IMG/VR virus record: IMGVR_UViG_3300013123_000391
Span: 1 to 25,203 of that record
Length of the DNA stretch: 25,203 bases
Source: a virus
Strand: one strand, 5' to 3'
Positions within the stretch are counted from its first letter, which is position 1. The number at the start of each line of letters is the position of its first letter. Positions 1 through 5,458 of this stretch are shown one piece after another. The translations under genes were made by a program, and so were the position numbers. The notes below the pieces were generated by a model. It was not told the DNA's origin. It saw nothing but the letters and a program-made list of their open reading frames with translations, and searched no databases.

Positions 1-69
1 CACCACGAGGGTGAGGATCGTGAGCAGTACCAGCCGCCGCTACTGCTCACGATCCTCACCCTCGTGGTG
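1..69. repeat. Perfect 29-bp inverted repeat with 11-nt loop
   Basis: Bases 1-29 (beginning CACCACGAGGGTGAGG) are the exact reverse complement of 41-69; the loop 30-40 is CCAGCCGCCGC. The stem starts at the first base of the window, so it could extend further left. There is no T-run after it (GGGGTGTCGG follows), so it is not a classical intrinsic terminator. A perfect 29-bp stem is longer than usual for a terminator. It could be a structured RNA, a DNA cruciform element, or an assembly artefact at a contig end. Confidence 0.85.
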
Positions 70-81
70 GGGTGTCGGGGG

Positions 82-125
82 CGAGAACCCAGGATGGTAG
101 CAACTATCATCTGGCGGGGTTCTCG
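82..125. repeat. Stem-loop, 9-bp outer stem plus imperfect inner stem
   Basis: CGAGAACCC (82-90) pairs with GGGTTCTCG (117-125). Inside, GATGGTAG and CTATCATC can pair with one G-U around a CAA loop. No T-run follows. It was checked as a possible tRNA and lacks a T-loop consensus and cloverleaf. Confidence 0.6.
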
Positions 126-127
126 GC

Positions 128-179
128 TCTCAGAATCATGACCATCCCAGCAACCGAGGATGGTTTGATGGTTCTGAGA
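128..179. repeat. Imperfect stem-loop
   Basis: TCTCAGAA (128-135) pairs with TTCTGAGA (172-179). A second, inner pairing joins ACCATCC (141-147) to GGATGGT (158-164), with a few mismatches between the two helices. It directly abuts the next inverted repeat. Confidence 0.55.
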
Positions 180-252
180 TCACAGTTTGAGAAATCAGCG
201 ACTCCCACGTCACCCCCTCGTGCCCAGTCGCCTAGCGGTCTCAAACTGTGAT
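179..252. repeat. 14-bp perfect outer stem with nested inner stem
   Basis: ATCACAGTTTGAGA (179-192) is the exact reverse complement of TCTCAAACTGTGAT (239-252). Nested inside, GCGACT (198-203) pairs with AGTCGC (226-231) and CACG with CGTG. The structure is therefore two-tiered. No T-run follows. Confidence 0.7.
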
Positions 253-259
253 GGACGGG

Positions 260-292
260 GAGGCACACCATGGCCGATGATGCCTCATTTTT
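260..292 (+). terminator. Possible weak intrinsic terminator
   Basis: GAGGCA (260-265) pairs with TGCCTC (281-286) and is followed by ATTTTTC, the only hairpin of the array with a real T-run. The stem is short (6 bp, with a possible 3-bp inner CAT/ATG helix), so termination would be weak. It would separate whatever lies left of the window from the small genes that follow. Confidence 0.4.
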
Positions 293-319
293 CCTCTTCC
301 TTTTCCCAAATTCCAGATG

Positions 320-353
320 AACCACCAGAAACTATTCTTGGTTTCTGGTGGTT
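320..353. repeat. 13-bp perfect stem-loop just upstream of the first gene
   Basis: AACCACCAGAAAC (320-332) is the exact reverse complement of GTTTCTGGTGGTT (341-353), with an 8-nt loop TATTCTTG. It ends 14 nt before the ATG at 368. It could be a terminator lacking a good T-run, a processing site, or an element controlling translation of the first gene. Confidence 0.7.
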
Positions 354-367
354 TCTCATGGTGACCA

Positions 368-625
368 ATGAAGCTTTTGGAGATCTCACAGAAGATCACA
401 GCTATCTCAGAAGCAATCAAGAATCACATTCCTTTGCTTTCGGCAGAACTGCTGGAGCTAGCTTCTGAGATCAGAAGTCATTGCCACTTCTGTGAGGATT
501 GTGGTAAAGAGGTCGAGGTTGGTTGCGGGCTGCAGAAGGATGGCGAGAAGCTCACCAAGCTCTGTAAGAGCTGCACCAATAAACGAGTCTGGAATGAACC
601 CATTCGAAGCGAACGAGTGGTCTGA
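368..625 (+). CDS. Small zinc-ribbon-like protein, unknown function
   Basis: 85 aa. Residues 1-36 form a predicted amphipathic helix. Residues 39-70 contain Cys-x-x-Cys (CEDC) followed by CKSC, spaced like a four-cysteine zinc ribbon, with a further Cys between. The ATG at 368 has only a weak ribosome site (GGTGA, 3 nt away) and lies just behind a strong hairpin. The end overlaps the likely start of the next gene (594) by 32 nt in another frame. No family recognised. Small zinc-ribbon proteins are common in phage genomes and often bind nucleic acid, but nothing specific can be claimed. Confidence 0.55.
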   Translation: MKLLEISQKITAISEAIKNHIPLLSAELLELASEIRSHCHFCEDCGKEVEVGCGLQKDGEKLTKLCKSCTNKRVWNEPIRSERVV

Positions 626-818
626 GGTCGAGTCGTCACACATTCTGGCCATCGGTACCCGAGATGATGACCTGATCGTCCAGTTCAAGAATGGGTCTGC
701 TTATCTCTATCCAGGATTGGCGTGCCACTATCCGCTGCTCCTTTCGGCGGAATCGATAGGGAAGTACTTCCATAAAGAGATCAGACATCAGTCTAGCCAG
801 AGACTTCAGTCTGAGTAG
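594..818 (+). CDS. KTSC domain protein
   Basis: 74 aa from ATG 594. The sequence runs VESSHILAIG...LIVQFKNGSAYLYPG...LLLSAESIGKYFHKEIR. This matches the KTSC domain: S-x-I-x-A-I-G, then F-x-N-G-S-x-Y-x-Y, then an S-x-G-x-[FY]-[FL] ending. The family is a short beta-rich domain found in phages and bacteria. Some members are linked to RNA- or lysyl-tRNA-synthetase-associated roles, but function is not established. The frame is open back to 492, but the upstream part (RSRLVAGCRRMARSSPSS) is read out of frame over the previous gene and does not belong to the domain, so 594 is preferred. The ribosome site is weak. Confidence 0.75.
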   Translation: MNPFEANEWSEVESSHILAIGTRDDDLIVQFKNGSAYLYPGLACHYPLLLSAESIGKYFHKEIRHQSSQRLQSE

Positions 819-827
819 GGGGTATCC

Positions 828-1052
828 ATGAAGATCGAAGTAGTAGACCGCACTCAGGTGCATGCACGAAACCAAGCTTTGTTCCTCGCTGCAAAGTGTG
901 TTTTTCGTACTGCTGCGAAGGTCGAGGCTACGTCAACTGACGTGGCTGGTGAGGTCAGGACCAAAGACGGACAGCTTCTGGCTTATGGTTGGTTTGATGA
1001 CAACGGTAAGGTGAGCTTCAAGATTCCTCAGCTTCCTGCTCAGATGAACTAG
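828..1052 (+). CDS. Small hypothetical protein
   Basis: 74 aa, start ATG 828 with AGGGGG 5 nt upstream. The predicted fold is mixed: a helix at residues 8-30 (VHARNQALFLAAKCVFR) then short beta strands (GQLLAYGWFDDNGKVSFKI). No cysteine pair and no recognised domain. It lies 9 nt after the KTSC gene and ends 9 nt before the next start, so it is probably co-transcribed with both. Confidence 0.6.
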   Translation: MKIEVVDRTQVHARNQALFLAAKCVFRTAAKVEATSTDVAGEVRTKDGQLLAYGWFDDNGKVSFKIPQLPAQMN

Positions 1053-1061
1053 GTGATCCAC

Positions 1062-1337
1062 ATGCTAGATTGTCCACTGTGTCAGATGATCTCCGAAGGG
1101 AAAGTGAAAGCCAGTAAGGGGAAGGTGGCCCTGCTGCAGCTTGGGGATGGGACTTTCGTTGCAGCTGGCTGTGCTCACACAGAGGAACCGAGTCCCTCTG
1201 ACAAGATCGAGGCGAGTCTCATGTTGTTCGAGAAGATCCCCAATGGGCTCATTCGAGATCGACATGATTGGCCTGGGCACTGGGCTGCTGAAATCCTTGA
1301 AGGTCAAGGCATCGGTCAGTCATTCAGTCGGGCTTGA
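1062..1337 (+). CDS. Small Cys/His protein, unknown function
   Basis: 91 aa from ATG 1062, chosen because AGGTGA (1051-1056) is 5 nt upstream; a GTG at 1053 in the same frame lies inside that site. The N-terminus is MLDCPLCQMISEG, followed by a beta-like stretch and CAHTEE, so a Cys-Pro-x-Cys plus Cys/His pair may bind a metal. The stop codon overlaps TTGACA of the following promoter-like element. No family recognised. Confidence 0.6.
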   Translation: MLDCPLCQMISEGKVKASKGKVALLQLGDGTFVAAGCAHTEEPSPSDKIEASLMLFEKIPNGLIRDRHDWPGHWAAEILEGQGIGQSFSRA

Positions 1338-1363
1338 CAACCTACCTAGAACCAGCCTACCCT
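1334..1363 (+). promoter_or_regulatory. Promoter-like element, copy 1 of the CTAGAACCAG motif
   Basis: TTGACA (1334-1339) is followed after 6 nt by CTAGAACCAG (1346-1355) and, 18 nt from TTGACA, by TACCCT, a poor match to a -10 box. The same ten-base word recurs in only two other places noticed in the window, both intergenic and both with a TTGACA (see 2523 and 21909). It precedes the gene pair 1392-2500. Promoter function is inferred from repetition and position. Confidence 0.45.
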
Positions 1364-1391
1364 GATCCATCTTTGGGCACGAGGGGATCGG

Positions 1392-1625
1392 TTGTCAGTA
1401 TTAAATCCATCATCTGGGCTGAGCTTTAGGTGTACCTTTTGCGGGGCTGTCTACTACGAAGAAGCTGGAGTAGTGCAGCCCTGCACTTGCTCAGGCTCTC
1501 AAGCTCAAGAGACAGCAACTCGTGAAGCTCAGCGTGCTCTTGCCCGCCAAAGAGAGGCACAGCAGCCCTCATTCTTGGAGATCAGACAACTACGGAAGTT
1601 AAGGTCTCGGAGACCTAGCCACTAG
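1392..1625 (+). CDS. Small zinc-ribbon-like protein, TTG start
   Basis: 77 aa. The frame begins at TTG 1392, which has GAGGGG 5 nt upstream; no ATG or GTG lies early in the frame. Residues 13-32 read RCTFCGAVYYEEAGVVQPCTC, a Cys-x-x-Cys...Cys-x-Cys metal site. The rest is a charged helix rich in Arg, Gln and Ala (residues 36-70). No family recognised. It lies 38 nt before the coiled-coil gene and may share its transcript. Confidence 0.55.
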   Translation: MSVLNPSSGLSFRCTFCGAVYYEEAGVVQPCTCSGSQAQETATREAQRALARQREAQQPSFLEIRQLRKLRSRRPSH

Positions 1626-1663
1626 CCACTTGTTGGCACACACCTACTGCTGGAGAGGAAACC

Positions 1664-2500
1664 ATGGCAAAGATCAGAGTACAAGGCGACATTCCGGAAC
1701 CCATCATGGTTGAGGTGGAGAAGAGGAAGCCCTCTTCGAAGCCAGTGGACTGGGCAAAACCAGGGTGCAAGGACTGCAACGGGCGTGGTGTCGTCGGCCA
1801 GCAGACGGTGACTGTCAAGGGCAACAACACGGTCAAGCAGGAGCTTCTCTGCAGCTGTGCTCGAAAGAACTATCGCGCGTGGGTAGCCAAGACTGCAGAG
1901 ATCGTCAAGGCGGAGATGCTGGCTAAGGAAGGCAAGGAGCCAGCTTCGGATACTCAACCGGACCAGAGTCAGGAGCGCATCCAAAGATGGCTTGATGGTC
2001 GACTGACGGTGATCGAGGACAACATCGATGACCAAAAGATCATCATCGCCAAGGCTGATGCTGACATTGCTGGTCTGCCTCATCACCAGAAGCTGACGGA
2101 ATTGGCTGAGGCGTTGGCGCAGAGTCGCGTTGCACTGGACCAGATGATTCAGACTGAGCAGGAGTATGTGGTTCGGTCGAAGCAGGTCGAGGATGAGATC
2201 GCAGTTCTCAGCGAGAATATCGAGAAGCTGCGGCAAAAAGGCCAAGCTTTGGTGCTTGAGCGTCAGCAGTTTGCTGACGGTCCCTTGACCCAGAAGCGAG
2301 AACAGATCCAGCAGTATCTTGCAGAGCAGGAAGCTACTGAGAAGGACCTCATCCGCAAGTCCCACCCCGCTCGACACTGTAAGCACGTTGCTATGAAACG
2401 TATCGATAAGCTCCAGGAACGTCGTCAGCGTGCCATCCGTGAAGCAGGTCTCGATCCCGTCGCCTATATCGAGACCAAGCTCGCCCCCGAAACTCTCTAG
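1664..2500 (+). CDS. Coiled-coil protein with N-terminal Cys cluster
   Basis: 278 aa, ATG 1664 with GAGAGG a few bases upstream. Residues 34-64 hold CKDCNGRGVV...CSC, resembling one and a half repeats of the DnaJ-type Cys-x-x-Cys-x-Gly-x-Gly zinc motif. Residues about 85-260 are almost continuous charged helix with heptad-like spacing (LAEALAQSRVALDQMIQ, VEDEIAVLSENIEKLRQKG), so a long coiled coil is likely. No enzyme motif. A role as a structural or tethering protein is possible but is inference. It is followed by a 94-nt gap with a promoter-like element. Confidence 0.65.
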   Translation: MAKIRVQGDIPEPIMVEVEKRKPSSKPVDWAKPGCKDCNGRGVVGQQTVTVKGNNTVKQELLCSCARKNYRAWVAKTAEIVKAEMLAKEGKEPASDTQPDQSQERIQRWLDGRLTVIEDNIDDQKIIIAKADADIAGLPHHQKLTELAEALAQSRVALDQMIQTEQEYVVRSKQVEDEIAVLSENIEKLRQKGQALVLERQQFADGPLTQKREQIQQYLAEQEATEKDLIRKSHPARHCKHVAMKRIDKLQERRQRAIREAGLDPVAYIETKLAPETL

Positions 2501-2522
2501 TTCTTCCGATTCTTCAACATCG

Positions 2523-2574
2523 TTGACAAGTTAGAGGGTCCCTGCAATCCTAGAACCAGATTGTGATCGACTGA
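2523..2574 (+). promoter_or_regulatory. Promoter-like element, copy 2 of the CTAGAACCAG motif
   Basis: TTGACA (2523-2528), CTAGAACCAG (2550-2559) and GATCGACTGA (2565-2574) lie in the gap before the long structural operon. GATCGACTGA also occurs in copy 3. Here the distance from TTGACA to CTAGAACCAG is 21 nt rather than 6-7. So either TTGACA is not the working -35 box here or the conserved word is a regulator site rather than part of the core promoter. Confidence 0.45.
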
Positions 2575-2594
2575 TGGACCTACAGGAGACTATG

Positions 2595-3275
2595 ATGTCG
2601 TTTAATCCCATGCGGGCGGCGGCCAAGCAAGCTAGACCCCGTCGGCAAATCGATCCTCGCGCTGGGCGTAGACATAGTGAGATCATGAATCGTCAGGGTC
2701 CACACTCCGTCCAGCTAGCTGACATGTCCCGACGGACACCGACGGAGAATGGGTGGAAGATCACCATCTTCGAGGGTCCAGATTTCGAAGTTCTCTACTA
2801 CTACCTCTGTGCCAAAAACAACACTGGAAAGATCACCAACAAGGATCAAGACCGTGTGGTCAGGGTCCTTTCGGGACGACTTTTCGTTGCTGTTGATGGA
2901 AAGACACCTGAGGAGGTAGGAGTTCACCAGAGTGTCGTCCTCCCACGAGGAGCGGTCTACGAGCTGGCTTCGTCAGGGACAGAAGACACAGAGCTGATCA
3001 TCTGTCAAGGACCTGACTACTTCTCGAAGATCGAGAAGCTCTCGTTGGGGCACACCAACACCATTCAACAGGCTGTGGCCCCTGCTCCTGCTGCACCTTC
3101 TGTCACTCGCCGACCTGTTTCGAAAGCGGTTGCTCAAGCTACTGCTCTCAGCTCCGCCAAGGAAGAGGTCAAAGTTCGGCGGGTTGCTGCACAGAAACGG
3201 GCTCCCTTAGCAGGTCAGCAAGTCACGGGGATCAACCCCAAGCCTGTAGGGGCAGGCGGCTTCGCTGAAGACTAG
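2595..3275 (+). CDS. Cupin-like protein with disordered tails
   Basis: About 227 aa. Start ATG 2595 is preferred (AGGAG 2584-2588, 6 nt upstream); ATG 2592 and 2574 are in frame. Residues about 45-150 look like a single cupin barrel: KITIFEGPDFEVLYYYLCAKNN, DRVVRVLSGRLFVAV, HQSVVLPRGAVYEL, TELIICQGP. The usual cupin metal ligands (His-x-His...Glu, then His) are largely absent, so it may be a structural or binding cupin rather than an enzyme. The N-terminus is basic (KQARPRRQIDPRAGRR) and the C-terminal 75 residues are Ala/Pro/Lys-rich and probably disordered. First gene of the long operon that includes the portal. Confidence 0.6.
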   Translation: MSFNPMRAAAKQARPRRQIDPRAGRRHSEIMNRQGPHSVQLADMSRRTPTENGWKITIFEGPDFEVLYYYLCAKNNTGKITNKDQDRVVRVLSGRLFVAVDGKTPEEVGVHQSVVLPRGAVYELASSGTEDTELIICQGPDYFSKIEKLSLGHTNTIQQAVAPAPAAPSVTRRPVSKAVAQATALSSAKEEVKVRRVAAQKRAPLAGQQVTGINPKPVGAGGFAED

Positions 3276-3284
3276 GAGAAGTTC

Positions 3285-4367
3285 ATGAGTCTCCCGGTGC
3301 TCTACATTGCATTGCCGGCAGCTGATGGGAGACTCGAGAAGTCTCTTCAGTCGGAGCGAGCCAAACATCCTCAAGAGAAGAAGCCTGCCTGGTCTTACTT
3401 CGACGGACTTCTGAAGGCTGTTCTGATCAAGGCAGGACTGATTTCTAGTCCCAACGAACCAAAGAAGCCAACAGGGCCGTTGGTAAGTGCCGCTGGTCAT
3501 GTGACTCAGCCCAAGAATAAGGTCGTCTCACCAGCTCGCAGTCTTGTCACACCTTCTGGACAATCAGTTCATGAGATGAAACCCAGCCAGACACCCCCAA
3601 AGGTCGTCTCACCGGAACATGCTTTAGTAAGCCCAACTGGTCAGCATGTTTCGTCTCAGCAAACTCCAGAGATGCCATCGGGGTTTCGAGGTCGAGTTGA
3701 ACTCAAGAAGCCAGAAGAGCCCTCAAAGATCACTCCTGTAACCTCAACTTCGTCAGTTCGTAGTAAAGAACAGACCCAACAGACTCCGGCGCTAATGAAG
3801 CTTGATGAGCGTCGAGTTCAGTTCAAGCAGCAGGCGGATGCTTTCAGAGCCAGACAGGGTTATGCCCAAGCTTCAAGACAAGCATCCAAACCCCAAGCAG
3901 CTTTGGCCACCCCCACTGCCATGGTTGCTCCAAAGGTTCCAGGCCACGAATCAACGGGTGCATCAAAGCCTTCTGGTGGTTCTGATGATGGAGGATCAAA
4001 ACCAACCAAGAAGACTCCGGAGTTGTCTCCCGCAGCACCTGACAGAAGTAGTGGCACCCGCAGAGGCATCAATGTTCTAGGTGCCTACAACACAGGGCAT
4101 GTGTTGGGGTCAAGTGCCAACACTCCTGGCGGGGGTACGACCGCTCTCAACATGGTGGCGGGCAGAGCAGTAGGAGCTGCTCACGGACTTCTTAACCGCC
4201 ACACAGCTTCACATGTCGAGGGCGCCAGGTCGGGTCGAGAGGGACAGATCCAGAGACAGCAGATCGTCAATCGTCAGCTTGGTGAGGGCGGTGGTGTTGT
4301 AACACAGAAATCACTCGAAGCAGTCAGCATCGCATCAGCGATGGTCCGTCCTGGGATCAGAAGGTGA
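3285..4367 (+). CDS. Disordered repeat protein, probable virion component
   Basis: 360 aa, ATG 3285 with AGGAGA 5 nt upstream. After a short hydrophobic start (LPVLYIALPAADG) comes RLEKSLQSE, then a long low-complexity region rich in Pro, Ser, Lys and Gln. Three copies of an LV-[ST]-P-[ST]-GQ-x-V-like unit lie near residues 66, 87 and 114. The C-terminal 100 residues are Gly/Ala-rich (NTPGGGTTALNMVAGRAVGAAHGLL) and may pack as short helices. Contains two Lys-Ser-Leu words (near residues 19 and 343). No family recognised. The stop overlaps the start region of the next gene, so translation is probably coupled. Its place upstream of the portal suggests a head protein. Confidence 0.6.
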   Translation: MSLPVLYIALPAADGRLEKSLQSERAKHPQEKKPAWSYFDGLLKAVLIKAGLISSPNEPKKPTGPLVSAAGHVTQPKNKVVSPARSLVTPSGQSVHEMKPSQTPPKVVSPEHALVSPTGQHVSSQQTPEMPSGFRGRVELKKPEEPSKITPVTSTSSVRSKEQTQQTPALMKLDERRVQFKQQADAFRARQGYAQASRQASKPQAALATPTAMVAPKVPGHESTGASKPSGGSDDGGSKPTKKTPELSPAAPDRSSGTRRGINVLGAYNTGHVLGSSANTPGGGTTALNMVAGRAVGAAHGLLNRHTASHVEGARSGREGQIQRQQIVNRQLGEGGGVVTQKSLEAVSIASAMVRPGIRR

Positions 4368-4372
4368 TGACG

Positions 4373-5455
4373 ATGAGACTCTACTTGAGTAAGAGTGTCC
4401 AGTTCCCAGATGAGGCAGCTCAGGCATTGCAGAAGACAGAACCGGACACAACCGGTAGGCTTGAGGGTCAATTCAAGCCAGCTGCTTTATCTGAGATGAT
4501 CAAGCAGCTCAATCGAATCGTCAGTGCTGAATACAGCCAATGGCTTCGGTACCATCATTATGCCTTGGTTCTTCGTGGTCATTCCCGTGATGTGCTCGCA
4601 GAAGAGTTCAAGTCACATGGAGACGATGAACTAAGGCATGCTGAGCGTGTTGCCTCAAGAGTAGTTGCTCTCGGTGCATCCCCATCTACAGAGATCGAAA
4701 GTCCAGTAACACTTCATGACACTGAAGAGATTCTGAAAGAACTTCTCTACCGAGAGCAGAAGGGCATTCAGCTTTACCGTGAAGTGCTTGTCTTGTGTGG
4801 GGAGAACGAAGGAACTCGCCAGATCATTGAGTCAAATATCGAAGACGAGCAGCACCATGTGGATGATCTATGGCGATTGCTCGACGATTCGTCTTTGATC
4901 AAGGCTGGGGCAGCTGTTGAGTCGGCTGGCCGTTCGACGTTCCCCTCTGCAGAACAGGCCAAACGACAGTACGACAACAGCTTTGAACGTCAGGCACAGG
5001 GCATCACGGGGGGTGATACACCGGACCTCCCAGACCAAGGTCGGGATTGGCATGGGACGGTCCCAGGTGTCAAAGATGAGCCCCAGGACTCTGCTCAGAG
5101 CGATGGCGGTGGTCAAGACGATAGCGACGAGCAGAGTCCAGTCCAGAAGGTTTGGGCAAATCCACAGACCCCATTTCAGGCGGCAGGAACACCCTCTGAA
5201 CACGAGGAAGAGCAAGCTTCCGCTGGGCCTAAGAACCCGACTCAGGATGCTATCAAGAGCTTCTCTGGGGCTCCTAGATTCGCACAAGGGCCTTTGATTC
5301 CTCCGCGTGAGAAGGAGTGGCTTCTCACACAAGGTTATTCACCTGAGGAAGTTGAAACAGGCCAGGTCCAGATCACTCCTTGGATGAGAGCTGAGTTCAA
5401 TCGTTGGCTGCAGGGGACGATCCGCAAGTCTCTCTTCAGTTTGAATCGGAGGTAG
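4373..5455 (+). CDS. Ferritin-like domain protein in the head operon
   Basis: 361 aa. ATG 4373 is chosen because AAGGTGA (4361-4367) is 5 nt upstream; GTG 4364 and ATG 4367 are in frame. Residues about 36-170 form a four-helix ferritin/bacterioferritin-like domain. Helix A carries Glu53 (AEYSQW), helix B Glu86-x-x-His89 (DELRHAE), helix C Glu128 (YREQK), helix D Glu159-x-x-His162 (DEQHH). That is the full di-iron ligand pattern, so iron binding or oxidation, or a purely structural use of the fold, is possible. Residues 180-300 are disordered. The C-terminus (YSPEEVETGQVQITPWM...FNRWLQ) is a small helical domain ending RKSLFSLNRR. Only 3 nt from the portal start. Confidence 0.8.
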   Translation: MRLYLSKSVQFPDEAAQALQKTEPDTTGRLEGQFKPAALSEMIKQLNRIVSAEYSQWLRYHHYALVLRGHSRDVLAEEFKSHGDDELRHAERVASRVVALGASPSTEIESPVTLHDTEEILKELLYREQKGIQLYREVLVLCGENEGTRQIIESNIEDEQHHVDDLWRLLDDSSLIKAGAAVESAGRSTFPSAEQAKRQYDNSFERQAQGITGGDTPDLPDQGRDWHGTVPGVKDEPQDSAQSDGGGQDDSDEQSPVQKVWANPQTPFQAAGTPSEHEEEQASAGPKNPTQDAIKSFSGAPRFAQGPLIPPREKEWLLTQGYSPEEVETGQVQITPWMRAEFNRWLQGTIRKSLFSLNRR

Positions 5456-5458
5456 CAC

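Larger units (their letters stand above)
1..367. other. Gene-free leader region holding a run of stem-loops
   Basis: No reading frame here looks like a real protein. The open frames at 107-325 (minus) and 187-468 (plus) have no ribosome site and compositions unlike the neighbours. Instead the stretch contains at least six non-overlapping or abutting inverted repeats (1-69, 82-125, 128-179, 179-252, 260-286, 320-353) with different stem sequences. It ends directly before the first small gene. It may be an untranslated, highly structured RNA, a set of terminators or processing sites between gene blocks, or a DNA-structure element. The sequence alone does not decide. Confidence 0.6.

Noticed and set aside
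82-252. tRNA or CRISPR array in the stem-loop region
   Set aside because: No cloverleaf, T-loop or CCA pattern was found. The stems differ in sequence and there are no repeated units with spacers.
187-468. Plus-strand open frame of 93 aa over the stem-loop region
   Set aside because: No ribosome site, it spans two strong inverted repeats, and it overlaps the better gene at 368 in another frame.
1622-2386. Minus-strand open frame of 254 aa, Leu/Ser-rich
   Set aside because: It is the mirror of the coiled-coil gene at 1664-2500, has no ribosome site, and its Leu-rich composition follows from reading CAG/GAG/AAG codons backwards.
4868-5332. Open frames on both strands (plus 4917-5297, minus 4868-5332) inside the ferritin-like gene
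   Set aside because: They cover only the disordered linker of that gene, have Arg/Ser- or Leu/Cys-rich low-quality translations and no ribosome sites.
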